From NCBI GenBank assembly GCA_031761405.1, contig JASEVX010000005.1:38549590-38613589 (forward strand): DNA of 64,000 bases. Reading direction: 5' to 3'. This DNA comes from Serripes groenlandicus (Eukaryota > Mollusca > Bivalvia > Cardiida > Cardiidae). Shown here in pieces: positions 19,901 to 30,406 of the stretch. The position numbers were made by a program, and so were the translations under genes. The stretch's first letter is position 1, and each line of letters begins with the position of its first letter. The notes below the pieces were generated by a model. That model ran no database searches. It was not told where the DNA came from and saw nothing but the letters and a program-made list of their open reading frames with translations.

Positions 19901-22658
19901 TGTGCTTTACTAGAGGTGTGCTGTTTATTTACAGAAATGACCGTCACGTCAACATCACTTGGCGTAACCGTATCCACAGTTTCGCGAAACTTGGCGAATA
20001 GTTTACCCACGTGTGCATCGTCTGTGACGGTACTTCCTGTTCTATGTCGTCCTGGTAACGGTCCAAATGAGTCTGTTTTGTGGAAAAGAAAATGTATTCC
20101 TGAAATGCATTGAGGAATTGTTATACATTAGATACAATACAGTTGTTTTCCATTTAAACGTTTCCCACGTGCAACAAATCTACAGCAGACGACTTTTAAA
20201 AAATATGTAAAATCTCAATAATTGAAAGCATAATTATTGAACGGAGTTGAAAACACTGTGTCAAAAGATGAAATTGCTCATGGTGAGTAATTTCCTCATT
20301 TGTCACAATATTTTTCAAAACTCGTCTGCTGCAGACGTATAGTATTTTCTCGCGGTGCGAAATATAGAGAGAAAATGTTGTCTTAGCGACATGTGATTTC
20401 AATTGTGGGTATGTTGTTTACGCACGGGTGAACCCGTGCGCAGTTTGTGTAAGCAAATCATTCTACCAGTCAGACACGAACAGGCATGACGTGTTCAGTT
20501 TCAATTTCATTAATGATTTCGTTATTTCTATATACATTACTTTAGATGAAAGTCGATTATTTTCAATAATTGAAGTCCTTTTTTTTGAGAGTTGAAAGGG
20601 ACAATATTTATATTTGGTTAAGTAACCATGTACCACTAAAGGTATTACTGCGCACTAAAGGAGTGCGTATTGCATTTGTCTAGAGCAAAGTAAGGTCCGG
20701 CGCTTCGCGGTATGGCATTTGACGTCCGGACACAGATTTCAAGGGTTATTTCATCCAAAAGATGTTTTTATCTTTGGTTGTTCCTTGGGGCCAGTTATAT
20801 AATTAATGTTGATTTAATACTTGATCAGAAGAATCTGTTCATGATTATTTGTATCTCAGTCCTGTACGTATAAAGCCTGCCTGGTAAATGTTAACACTGT
20901 TGCTGTTGTTGTTTATAGGGGTATGAAAGAAGTATAGCTAAGACTCAAAATGCGTCTGCATGTGGGAAAGGGTGAAGCATGATACAAGTTTCTGCCCGAT
21001 GTGCACAACGTAATGTTTGCCTCGTCGTAATCAAGTGATTAAATGATTAAATGTCTAGCGAATTTTGGATTGCAGATAAGTACTTAGAAAAGTTGTCAGA
21101 GTAATTATATTTGCACAACACAGTGTTTGAAAATAAAAATATATTCTTATATCGAGGGATTGGCGTGAAACGGTTGTAACTAAAAACCTATTTTGAAAAC
21201 TCTTGTTTAGGGGCAATTTTGACCCCTTTGTAAACAATGCAAATTTAGATGCCATTGCTCAGAACGAGCAATGGCACCTAAATTTCCATTGTTTACCAAG
21301 AAAAATGAGTTAACGCTTATAAAGAATTAATGGCGAGGTGATAAACTTTGGTAAAAAAAATAGCAGTTTTAGTTACAACCGTTTCACACCAAGCCCTCGA
21401 TATTGTGTAGTAATGAATAAGTCTGTCCCACATACTTACAACTCTGCATAAGGGGCTTTCAAAAACTTCTAGGTAAAAGAAGGGAACATAACTCTCAATG
21501 AAAATATAATTCTTGAATAGAGTAGAACAAATTGTGGCAAAATAGGAATTTTGCTAATTGTGAGCTTTTGTCGCAATCTCTTCACAATTCGTCTACTGCA
21601 GACGCGACAAAATGCGTCTCTATATGGGAAAGTGTTAAACCTGCGCTTTATACGAAAACGTTGTACGTTGGACTAACCTAGAATTGTTATGCTTGCACAG
21701 ATGCATTTTGAGGCTACTTTTGGAAACATTGTGGCAAAAAAAGAGGTTGTTCATAAGGATAAATGTTCCAAATGTTTGCCTTGATATTTTCAAGGTCGTC
21801 TGCTGTATATTTGTTTGTTTTGTTGTGTATGTGGGGAAGGGTTAAGTTGTTTTGAGACCAGTGAAAAGCTACATCAACATGCACCGCCGCGCAGTTTGGC
21901 CAGGGTCATCGCAGATCGGTAGTCAGTTAGTGACGTATCGTAGACGTTTCTGAAAGAACAATGCCGGGCGCTATAGAATACCTAAAACGTTTGATTTCTG
22001 GGCCCAACTGAAAAATTTCAAAATGTCCAATTTCCAATACGCGCGGCGTTGCTCTTGTAGTTGGTTTCCGGAAGGTGATGTCGTGCCAAAATGGGTGAGA
22101 ATTTGCTCATTTACAATATTTCCTTTTTGCCAAATGCTTCCAACTCTGTCTCCCCGCAATGGTGGCTTCCTTTCTTAACCCTTTCCCTCATACGGCAATT
22201 CTGCAGCAGACGACTTTGAACGTATTTTGTCAAAAACTGGAAAATCTCAATAATTTAATGGATAACATAGGACTTAAAGTGGAAAACATTGTGGCAAAAG
22301 GAGAAATTGCACGCTTTGTGCAATTTCTTCTTTTGCCACTATGTTTTCAAACAGCCGTTTGCTGCAGAGGCGTCAGAAAGCGTCTATATGAGGGAAAGGG
22401 TTAATATTTCCTTTTTTCTTTGAATATGGTTCTTGGTTTCAAACTAAAACCTAGCGTGTTTTATTTTTAGATCTGTTCGATAAGTTTTAAATTTCAGTAT
22501 TTCTAGATGATTTCGCAAGGACCAACATAAACTGTTCATGAAAAAACAAGAAAGTTTGTATGCAGAAAAATATCGCCTGTATGAAGGTGTTTATATATAA
22601 TATTAAAAAAAAGACACTCACCATAATATACGACCAGTAAATACCAAAAATTGCTCAT
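16834..22658 (-). CDS. Four-exon gene for an unrecognised single-pass membrane protein (233 aa)
   Basis: Assembled by eye on the minus strand: exons 22622-22658 (37 nt), 19649-20099 (451 nt), 19026-19127 (102 nt) and 16834-16945 (112 nt); 702 nt, 233 residues plus TAA. Each junction has GT and AG with good context and the phases fit (1, 2, 2). Residues 1 to about 20 (MSNFWYLLVVYYGIHFLF) look like a signal peptide. About 21-125 form an ectodomain without cysteine or N-glycosylation sequon, rich in Ser/Thr/Glu, with a WQST-repeated stalk. About 130-153 are a membrane helix (FVGAGIGALVGVLLLVASSY). About 154-233 are an acidic tail with several tyrosines. A TATA box precedes exon 1. The family is unknown to me; a type I receptor or adaptor is inferred from topology only. 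Confidence 0.72.
17059..17268. mobile_element. TTAA MITE (B)
   Basis: TTAATCCTTGCCCACGTTTA at the left and GTATGTGGGACAGGGAAAGG with TTAA at the right; a GACAGGGAAAG mini-duplication sits at the right tip. Centre CAAATTGCTCATGATGAGG. It lies in intron 3 of the minus-strand membrane protein gene. Confidence 0.75.
17356..17598. mobile_element. 243-bp TIR element, TATATGAGCCGTCCCACGA family, copy 1
   Basis: TATATGAGCCGTCCCACGAG at the left is answered by TCGTGG-AACGGCTCATATA at the right, with TA flanks. Subterminal inner repeats are GTGGACTCCGCGT / ACGCAGAGTCC and TCGACCCGGATCAGC / CCTGGGTCGATAC. It is about 85-90% like the copy at 44732-45004. A DNA-transposon MITE with TA target is likely; the superfamily is not determined. 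Confidence 0.8.
18281..18446 (-). other. Possible alternative terminal exon of the membrane protein gene
   Basis: After GGATGTTAG at 18447 the minus strand is open in the phase left by exon 3 (19026) for 54 codons, RWETGKIVTGLELRW...HVLDYR, to a TAA at 18283-18281. The acceptor lacks a good pyrimidine tract. The exon at 16834-16945 has much better signals, so this is either an alternative tail or chance. Confidence 0.25.
18499..18811 (+). mobile_element. Short helentron-like element, ATACCCCC family
   Basis: Starts TTATACCCCCAGACACATAG...TATGGGGGCTATATAGGAG, then a (GTCGGTCG)n module at 18550-18590, one unit, and GGTGGTATTCATCACTTTCA, AGTGCTATTTCTAGTT. Architecture as at 2040-2325. It lies in intron 3 of the membrane protein gene. 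Confidence 0.6.
19026..19127 (-). CDS. Membrane protein gene, exon 3 (cytoplasmic tail)
   Basis: A polypyrimidine acceptor, CTTTCTTATTTCTGATTACAG, and donor GAAAGGTAACT. Encodes 34 codons in phase 2-2: RRVEYPRDGHDEGNRLLVEE, then TNCITEEETIDIYE. The frame follows from exon 2 without adjustment. Confidence 0.72.
19649..20099 (-). CDS. Membrane protein gene, exon 2 (ectodomain and membrane helix)
   Basis: The acceptor is AATGCATTTCAG and the donor CAGGTACAAC. It is open throughout in one frame. The sequence SGTP-like stalk region includes TPGWQSTTSWQSTPTSQSPG, then SWQIFVGAGIGALVGVLLLV and the stop-transfer KTCR. It uses phase 1 in and phase 2 out. The opposite strand is also open for 133 codons here, but lacks splice support and reads the hydrophobic helix in antisense. 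Confidence 0.75.
20154..20345. mobile_element. TTAA MITE (B), right tip lost
   Basis: TTAAACGTTTCCCACGTGCA, then CTACAGCAGACGAC; centre GAAATTGCTCATGGTGAG; right arm CGTCTGCTGCAGACG. The GTGGGAAAGGG tip is missing. It lies in intron 1 of the membrane protein gene, about 55 bp from exon 2. Confidence 0.7.
20424..20446. repeat. Short perfect hairpin
   Basis: GCGCACGGGTTCACCCGTGC reads almost identically on both strands (CGCACGGGTGAACCCGTGCG at 20425-20444). GC-rich in AT-rich surroundings and alone; no poly-T or gene context suggests a role. Confidence 0.5.
21150..21402. mobile_element. 253-bp TIR element with TA target, TCGAGGG tips
   Basis: TCGAGGGATTGGCGTGAAAC and its inverse GTTTCACACCAAGCCCTCGA are followed inward by GGTTGTAACTAAAA / TTTTAGTTACAACC, giving arms of about 35 bp with two mismatches. 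The centre is a palindrome, GCCATTGCTCAGAACGAGCAATGGC. TA lies on both sides. Lies in intron 1 of the membrane protein gene. No second copy seen here. Confidence 0.82.
21420..21638. mobile_element. Degraded TTAA MITE (B)
   Basis: GTCTGTCCCACATACTTACA at the left, TCGTCTACTGCAGACGCGAC and TATATGGGAAAGTGTTAA at the right. It starts 18 bp after the previous TIR element. Confidence 0.6.
21705..21845. mobile_element. Truncated TTAA MITE (B), right part
   Basis: GGAAACATTGTGGCAAAAAAAGAGG leads to a shortened centre and the right arm GGTCGTCTGCTGTATATTTG...GTATGTGGGGAAGGGTTAA. The left tip is absent. Confidence 0.55.
22175..22404. mobile_element. TTAA MITE (A)
   Basis: Perfect TTAA flanks; CCCTTTCCCTCATACGGCAA at the left and GCGTCTATATGAGGGAAAGGG at the right, in inverse orientation to most A copies. 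The centre is GAAATTGCACGCTTTGTGCAATTTC-like. It lies 218 bp downstream of exon 1 of the membrane protein gene, in its first intron. Confidence 0.9.
22622..22658 (-). CDS. Membrane protein gene, exon 1 (start and signal peptide)
   Basis: ATG at 22658-22656; the exon encodes MSNFWYLLVVYY plus one base and ends at a GTGAGTGTC donor (22621 downward). The leftover G joins GA of the next exon to make Gly. It is the first ATG after the TATA box, about 60 bp downstream of it. Confidence 0.65.
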
Positions 22659-22719
22659 ATTAACTCTGTTACTAAATTAACGACACGCAATTCAATATTA
22701 TTGTTCACTAGATGACCAC

Positions 22720-22725
22720 TTTATA
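22720..22725 (-). promoter_or_regulatory. TATA box of the membrane protein gene
   Basis: The minus strand reads GCGCGCTATAAAGTGG. A start site some 30 bp downstream would lie near 22690, leaving a 5' UTR of about 30 nt before the ATG at 22658. Spacing and GC-rich flanks fit a core promoter; no experimental support. Confidence 0.5.
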
Positions 22726-23322
22726 GCGCGCTCACTGTTAGCCGAACGAATACTCAAGTTGCAAGCGGATGGGTTCACAGGAAACTGATTCTATCTTCTT
22801 ATGAAACGAGCAGCGTCACACGAAAACCGACCTTCGGGACTTTTCGACAAGAGAGGATGCTGATCAGCTTGCGTTTTTGCGTAGTCTGATCGGGATCTTC
22901 GCTGCGTGTCAGTTTGGCGTGCAAATACCTATGCTACCTATTGAAAACTGTTGACCGAAAGCATAGACATATACAAAAGTATACACATTTTATCGTAGAC
23001 TTGTGTAAATTATTTGTAATACCTCTATAGATGTCGGTTTTCTTGAAAAGTGGCTCAGCCGTTAATTTAAATTCTATCCTTGCATAAATCGCTGTGGTAC
23101 AAGATCTACGAGTCAATAATTAACACAATAGAAACAAATGTGGATGAATCGAAATGAAACGAAATGAAACGGTAAAAGCTTCTTCCGAAAAAGCATTTCT
23201 CCTTTTCACAATGTTTTTGAAAAGTCTCAATCTGCATGTTTGGTTCGATAATGTTAAAGGTTAATTATCGATGTATGTACCAACATCCGATTGTATAATC
23301 GTAATGTCATAAACTTCCTTCC
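22726..23322. other. Upstream region of the membrane protein gene, no further gene seen
   Basis: 22850-22915 carries TGATCAGCTTGCGTTTTTGC, GTAGTCTGATCGGGATC, a scrap of the GGATCAGC-type repeat also present inside the 17356 and 44732 elements. Nothing else could be recognised. Confidence 0.4.
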
Positions 23323-23556
23323 TTAAACCCCTTTCCCTCATATAGATGCTTTCTGATGCCTTTGCAGCAGACGACTTTTTGAAAACATAGTGACAAAAGA
23401 AGAAATTGCACAAAACGTGCAATTTCTCCTTTTACCACAATGTTTTCGAATTTTTGTCATAGGTTATCCATTCAATCAGTATGGAGATTTTCTATTTTTT
23501 GACAAAATACATTCAAAGTCGTCTGCTGAAAAATTGTCGTATGAGGGAACTGTTGA
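23323..23556. mobile_element. TTAA MITE (A), right tip damaged
   Basis: TTAAACCCCTTTCCCTCATA at the left with an extra C; palindromic centre GCACAAAACGTGC; right arm CGTCTGCTGAAAAATTGTCGTATGAGGGAACTG has lost the AAAGGGTTAA end. Confidence 0.8.
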
Positions 23557-24420
23557 CTCATTAACAGAGGGGAAAACATTGATGAAAAGAAAGAAACAGC
23601 TCCTCATCCACTTATTAGGCAAAAACAAAATCAAGGTATAAAATACTTAATATGCTACCAATATGTAAATTTAAATGTTTCACAAGCTGTCAACCTAGTT
23701 CGTTTTCATTAAATATTACAAAATAACGTTGAACCCCAAAATTACATTTTGAATTTATCAGATACATGTTTTGGCAAAATAAATGACCACATGTACAGGA
23801 ATTTCAAGTTTGTTTGTCGATAAATAAAACTAGTAAATTCAAGCAAGATAAAAGTATTAAGTTATATTTTTTCTAAATAGGCTTTTCGGTTCCAAATCTA
23901 GATACAATATTTTATGGATGTTTTCTATGATTTTTTATTTGTTTGGAACAAACAAATTTAGTTACTGCAATTCTGAAGCCGTTCGTCTTATGGAAAAGTC
24001 CATGAATTTCATACGCGTGAAAGTAGTACTCAATACTTGCTCTTACATTTCAAATGTATCACGATATTTGAAATACTGATATATTTATATCGTCTTTGTT
24101 TTCTTATGTGGTTCTTATATTCAAAGAGAATTTGGAAATAAAATGAAACATTGTATTTTAAAACATGAACGCGGAGAGATTTATAAATCTCAATGAGTGA
24201 ACTGCTACAGGGAAAACTATTTCCGATTTAAGCTCCAGATACGGTATTTGAATTTTCAATCACGCATTGAAAATGTAGGTAAAAACAGAATTGAAAATAT
24301 TTTCTTTGTGCCTTGTCGGCCATATACATATAGTATAAAGAATTAAAAAGCAAATATGTGCGTCATAAAATGCATTTAAAATGAGAGTAACACATTTGCA
24401 GAGAAATCGTGATCGTCGAA
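23557..24420. other. Intergenic, nothing recognised
   Basis: AT-rich DNA without a repeat known from elsewhere in the window and without an exon that has both splice signals. Confidence 0.4.
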
Positions 24421-24449
24421 TTCTATTTATAAATACGACGGTATGGGGG

Positions 24450-24575
24450 GAGGGTCTAAAGTGCGGACGCGATCTGCGGACAAATACATTATAGAGGGAA
24501 AATGCGGACAAATGCAATATAGAGGGAAAATGCGGACGCTATAGAATATAGAGCAAATCTGCGGACGCTATGATT
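24450..24575. repeat. Short tandem repeat with TGCGGAC core
   Basis: GTGCGGACGCGATCTGCGGA, then three to four degenerate units of about 30 bp built from TGCGGACAAATGCAATATAG and AGGGAAAA. A lone TGCGGACGGC recurs at 25714-25723. Confidence 0.6.
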
Positions 24576-24599
24576 TGTTGTAAAAAATGTTTAATTAAA

Positions 24600-25914
24600 G
24601 ATGAGCAAATGTGTATAATTTGTTAACATATGATCATATCCGGGGTTTTCTCTTTAAATATATAATGTGTTTGATTGCTTTTATCAGTGATATAGATTAA
24701 CCCAAAAATCGAGATCATGCTGAAATGGAATCTCTTTGTAAAGTATGTTAACGACTTTCCTCTTTATATCATATCTATAGATATCAATAACGAATATTGA
24801 TGGATTGATTTTCCGACAAGTAAATGTCTTTTGACGCATCTGCAGCGGACGAAATTTGAAAACATTGCAAGAATAGAATAGGTTGCTAGTAACTAGCCAT
24901 AGGTTTTGCTTCAATTATATCCTCTCCTTTACAATCGATTGAAGGGTCATGGGTTCTAGTTATTGTTTGGCATCTTCATTTTCTACTTTGTAACTTTCAA
25001 TAGTTTTTCCATGTGCCATACTACGAGGCAAATGATCCATGCAACATTCTATTCTGTAGGGTACTTGGAAGGGGCAGAACAATTTAAATAACAAATAAAC
25101 AATAAGTATATATATATATACAACACTGTTTCTAGTAATTATATATATATACAACAATAATACTAATCTATAACAAATAAGTTAAATGTTTTTTTCTTGC
25201 TGTGTAAACAGTAAAAAGCAACATATATTGAAAACATTGTGGGAAAAGGAGAATTTGCTTATTTAAACAATTTCTTAATTCCCATAACCTTTCTTTACCG
25301 TCGTATAAACCGAATTTGTATTTGAAGGCTGTTATAAGTAAAAAACTTAAATGTTGCCAATTTAATCACATATCTTATCCTTATAATAGCCAAATAATTA
25401 ACAAAAGTTACAATTAAAGTTCCGCATCTGTTGTCAACATATCCACCGGTGCATTAACACAAGATTTGTGAAACCAACTGTGCATATATCACATTGTACC
25501 ATGACGGTATCGACACATCCCGGCAAGTTACAAATACATAAATGTATATGATAGGTTTATTGGGAAAAGGGGTTACATTTATAATTTGTTTGGAATGACA
25601 CTCGTACACAATGGTAATTAACAGTGAATGGTCACGCATCCTTAATTAATTTGGTAAGCTTAAACACCCTTTAAAGGAAACAGCGGCCAGCTTAGGTGTA
25701 TACTGTAGAGTAAAATGCGGACGGCAAAGGTATTTTTCTTGGTTTTCTCTGGAGCATTTAATCCTTTTATAATGCAAATGAATTTAAAAGCCTCTGAAGT
25801 CTGAAGCATGTTTCTTTTAAAGTGCTCATATAAATATTAGTACTGCCTTTTTCCACAATATTTTCTACATGATTTCAATTACTCTTTCATTTGGATAGAT
25901 GTTTCTTTGTTTTA
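24600..25914. other. Intergenic; TA microsatellite only
   Basis: Two (TA)n runs at 25109-25121 and 25141-25151. A weak MITE remnant at about 24830-24880 (GACGCATCTGCAGCGGACGA). No gene seen. Confidence 0.45.
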
Positions 25915-26560
25915 GCTCACCTGAGCACGAAGTGCTGAAAGTTAGTTATTGTGATCTCCTTTTCTTCTACCAAACTGATTGGCAGATTTTCAAATTATTT
26001 TAAAGAAGTGTTCCTTGGCCGCCAGGGAGCGGGGCTTTTTTGCCTTATATGGCTATAGTGTAAACTCAAAAAAATCTTCTCCTCCAAAAGTGTCAAGCCG
26101 ATTTTCAAATAATGTTGTAGAAATGTTCCTAGGGTGACCCTCTATCAGATTCCTTCCAGCCAAGTTGATTGGTCGAAAAACATGGCCGCCAGCGGGCGGG
26201 GCTTTTTTGCCTAATATGGCTATAGTAAAAACTTGAAAAATCTTCTCCTCCGAAAGTGTTTGGCCAATTTTCAATTCTTTTTGTAGAAATGTTCATTGGG
26301 AGACCATCTATCAGATTCCTCCAAGCCATGTTGATTGGTCGAAAAACATGGCCACCAGGGGGCAGGGCTATTTGGCCTTATATGGCTATAGTGAAAACTT
26401 GAAAAATCTCTTGTTAAGCAGGAAGCTTTTGAGTAAGATTTTAGAAAACCCTTGGTCAATTGTGATTTTTTTTGTAACACAAATTGGTAAATACTTAAAT
26501 GAGTGAGTCGGGGCCATAATGGTTATCCATTTTTATGCCCCCGGAATCACCGATTCGGTG
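25915..26560 (+). mobile_element. Helentron-like element, AGCTCACCTGAGC family, decayed 3' end
   Basis: Starts TTTTAGCTCACCTGAGCACG; two to three units with CATGGCCGCCAGCGGGCGGG and CCTTATATGGCTATAGT. The 3' end is reduced to GAGTGAGTCGGGGCCATAAT at about 26500 and runs directly into the next element. Confidence 0.6.
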
Positions 26561-27735
26561 GGCATCTAGTTGTTTGGCCTGTCTGCACGTCTGCACGTCT
26601 GTCTGCACGTCTGTCTGCACGTCTGTCTGTCTGACTGTCTGTCTGCACGAAAAAAACTTTAACCTTGACCACTACTTTTGAACCATAACAGGTACGGCTA
26701 CCATATTTCACATGTGTATTTCTTGTGACATGACCTTTCTGTCACTACCAACATTTTTGACCTTGCGACCTTGACCTTTGACCTAGATGATGCCATTCTC
26801 GAAAAAAACTTTAACCTTGGCCATTACTTTTGAACCATAACAGGTAAGGCTACCATAATTCACATGAGTATTCCTTGTGACATGACCTTTCTGTCAGTAC
26901 CAACATTTTTGACCTTGCGAATTTGACCTTTGATCTTGTTGTTGCCATTCTCGAAAAAAGACTTTAACCTTGGCCATTACTTTTGAACCATAACAGGTAC
27001 GGCTACCATATTTCACATGTGTATTCCTTGTGACATGACCTTTCTGTCAGTACCAACATTTTTGACCTTGCGACCTTGACCTTTGACATAGATGTTGCCA
27101 TTCTCAAAAAAAACCTTTAACCTTCACCACTTCTTTTGAACCATAACAGGTAAGGCTACCATATTTCACTTGTGTATACCTTGTGACATGACCTTTCTGT
27201 CAGTACAAATTTTTTTCACCTTGACCTTTGACCTAAATGTTGCCATTCTCGATAAAAACTTTAACCTTGACCACTACTTTTGAACCATAACATGTACGGC
27301 TACCATATTTCACATGTGTATACCTTGTGACATGAACTTTCTGTCAGTACCAACATTTTTTACCTTGCGACCTTGACCTTTGACCTAGATGTTGCCATTC
27401 TCGAAAAAATACTTTAACCTTGACCACTTCTTTTGAACCATAACAGGTACGGCTACCATATTTCACATGTGTATACCTTGTGACATGACCTTTCTGTCAG
27501 TACCAAAATTGTTCAACTTGCGACCTTGACTTTTGACCTAGATATTGCCATTCTCGAAAAAAAAAATAACCTTGACCACTTCTTTTGAACCATAACAGGT
27601 ACGGCTACCATATTTCACATGTGTATTCCTTGTGACATGACCTTTCTATCAGTACCAACATTTTTCACCTGGCGACCTTGACCTTTGACCTAGATGTTAC
27701 CAATCGGGGGCATCAGTGTTTCACAAACACATCTT
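26536..27735 (+). mobile_element. Helentron-like element, ATGCCCCC family, about 152-bp units
   Basis: Starts TTTTTATGCCCCCGGAATCA with the hairpin CACCGATTCGGTG, then a (CTGTCTGCACGT)n module at 26578-26650. CCATAACAGGTACGGCTACC recurs every 152-153 bp for about seven units. Ends ATCGGGGGCAT (inverse of the 5' tip), hairpin TGTTTCACAAACA and CATCTTGTTT. Confidence 0.78.
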
Positions 27736-27739
27736 GTTT

Positions 27740-29300
27740 TTACATGTCTTTTGAAACTTGGAAATTAAATATAATATTCACATGTATGTCTCATGATTTA
27801 TTTTTTATAGACAACTAAAATGGCATTTAATTTTAACGGATGCGTCATTTATTCTTTTACCCGAAGTTGTAATATTTATAAACAATGCAGTTTATAAATC
27901 ACACATCTATGCAAATGCAAATGTTTGAACAGTTTTATGTACCCAAACAAATCCAGTGCCTTCAGCGCTTTGATTGTTCAAGCATCCAACTTTATTAATA
28001 ATTTTGTTTTTCTTTAAGCCTTGACAATGATGAAACATTATATTAAACTTACGAATGTCAAACTATAAACTAAGAAAATAATCCGGAATATGATCGGCTG
28101 TTAAATAGCTACCTTAACACATGTTGAAGCCAATCTGGGACTACTAATACATATAAGTAGTCCCAGCGCCAATCAAATATTATTTTTTTGTTTCATTATT
28201 CCATGTTACTGTATTGCATCGTTTTAACATCGGCTTATAGAACAGATATTTTGAAACTGGGTCTAGAATTGCACATTTCTGGTATTAAATTGAATCAATG
28301 TTTTAGGCAAAAGATCCGTATAAATAAAAAAAAGAAAGCTGACTTCTCGATATAAAAGTGCTGTATTTTCATAAAATACCCTTAAACAGATTTTGTATCT
28401 TTGGCAACTATAATTCAAGGGTTGTTTACGTGTAATAATTAAAGCGCTTGCAAACTTCGGCAGGCTGAAAAGATCGAATTTATAGACTTTTAAAAAAATA
28501 AATAAAACGTTGTGGTTCAACGCAACTTTGCACCATTTGCATATGCCTAGGCATAGCACTATAAGTCAGGAACGCCCCTGTATAAATCTGATCTAGGCAT
28601 ACAATTATCTAAGTAATTTTGTAGAACATCAAAAATAGTTTCCTGTCACAGAAAAGTTTAGAGAAAAATGCAACTGAAAAAAACCCATAAAAACACATCC
28701 ATTTTAGTTAGTAGCGCCAGAGACGTATACATACATATATGTCTTTGTTAACGCCTGATTCTCGACAGATTTAAAAACCAGGATCGGAGCAAAGGATTGT
28801 TGAAGACGACTTACTGGAAATTAATTCGTGATTTAGCGATAACCTACAATTTACACAATCGCAATTTCCCGGTCGAATAAGTAAAGGATGGAAACCGTTA
28901 ACAACAAAGTCCAACTGTGATCAGCATCACTGGCGTGATTGATCATTTTATAAGTTCGTAATTTTGAAGGGAATAAAGCGTCTATTGACAAGCTATTTTT
29001 GCAAGTTTGAATTTGACTGGCGGTCCAAAACAACAAGGTTAATAATACTATTATGTTACACTTGAATGAATGAAACCAAGTCCATTGAATAATTTTCTCT
29101 TCTCACAGTCAACGTCCATGTATCTGTAGACTTTTTTTATCAGGTAAAGAGGCTTATTCAATAAACAAGAGCCGATTGTTCTTCGCAGGACCATCGAGCT
29201 CTCAATTTCACATATCGGATTGCTTATTTCTTTCATTCTTTATTTACAAAACAATATAGTTTATTCTCAATAACAAGATACAAACAAACATAATAATGTA
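27740..29300. other. Intergenic, AT-rich; one isolated hairpin
   Basis: A perfect hairpin CTGGGACTACT...AGTAGTCCCAG lies at 28136-28167. No coding exon with credible splice sites was found. Confidence 0.45.
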
Positions 29301-30240
29301 TTCATAATTGTCAATGACTTCGAAAAGTAGCATTTATCACTCTAGCCTTCTTAACTTTTGAGTCAAGACCCTCTTTTCTTTTTCCCAGTACTTGTTAACT
29401 GTCCAAAAGAGTGCAAAGGCCCTTATCAGGAAACTATTTAAGTATGATTTCACAGTGTGCAACTCACATACCCAGACCTGTGTTTGCAACTTGATGCCAT
29501 CCACAAAGTGTAGCATAGTTTGCCAAGCTAGACAAGATGTCATGAATGAGCAGCAATATCAAGATGATATCAACTCTGGTTGACATCGTATATAGCAAAA
29601 TGGTCAGCAGGCCAAATTGACCAAGATGTACCAGATTTTCCACGGTCAAATCTACATCATTATATGCAGCTTGCCTCTACCACATAAGAGGCCACTCAAA
29701 ACTAGGCCTGGTTATAATAGCGAGGGTTTTCATTAAGAAATTGAGTAGAAGGCTAATTTGTAAAAGGAAGAGGCAGAGTGTTTATACAAAGGGCTTAACA
29801 CAGGATCGTCACAGTCTCAACTCTCTTTAATATTGTTTAATATTGTTAATGTTTATGTAAAATTTTTCACAGCAAATCCTCTAATCTAGACAGATATGAG
29901 CCGATCACAAATTTGTTTGAGGTAGTCAGTTGGGCCTCCTGCTGTCTCTTAATGAAACCCCTGAATAGCCTATTACTGTCACTCCTTCTTCCCCTCAGCT
30001 TTACGTCTGTTATACCTGATGCCAGTCTACATTGTGATGGTGTCCATCTGAAAGGCATTCAACTTTCAAAGGGCATTTCTTGCTCTGTTCTAACTTCTAA
30101 ATCTCCTCATTTATACATACTTTTAACTGCACTTGTTCACGCCTCACCATTACTTAACAAGTTCAGTCTCCATGTATGTCAATGTTATAGAGTTGGCTAT
30201 GTAAATAAATGGAAAAAGGTTCCATAAAGAAAGAATTGAA
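29300..30240. other. Coding-like but unresolved stretch
   Basis: Base composition is less AT-rich than its flanks and several 60-100-codon frames are open on both strands, for instance minus 29867-30058 (SGITDVKLRGRRSDSNRLFR). Frames break repeatedly and no splice pattern joins them. A decayed transposon gene is the best guess; I cannot name one. Confidence 0.25.
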
Positions 30241-30406
30241 AGAATGGAACTTCTCAAGAAAATGTATATCTCGAGAGAAAAAAATTAAAAATTAATCATG
30301 AATAACAGCGCAATTTTTTAACTGCCTTAAACACTTGCAATTAGTTGTTTGAAGTATAGAGATAAAGATAGATTGAACAGTAGAGAGGAAATTGTGTTCT
30401 GACATC

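Noticed and set aside
19712..20113. 133-codon plus-strand frame opposite the membrane protein exon
   Set aside because: The minus strand has matching splice phases to three other exons and a clear membrane helix; the plus frame has neither.
21971..22159. Minus-strand frame considered as an extra ectodomain exon
   Set aside because: Its first part is MITE-like sequence, and exon 1 at 22622-22658 already joins exon 2 in phase.
29913..30227. 104-codon plus-strand frame
   Set aside because: Competing minus-strand frames of equal quality overlap it; no splice signals or family match allow a choice.
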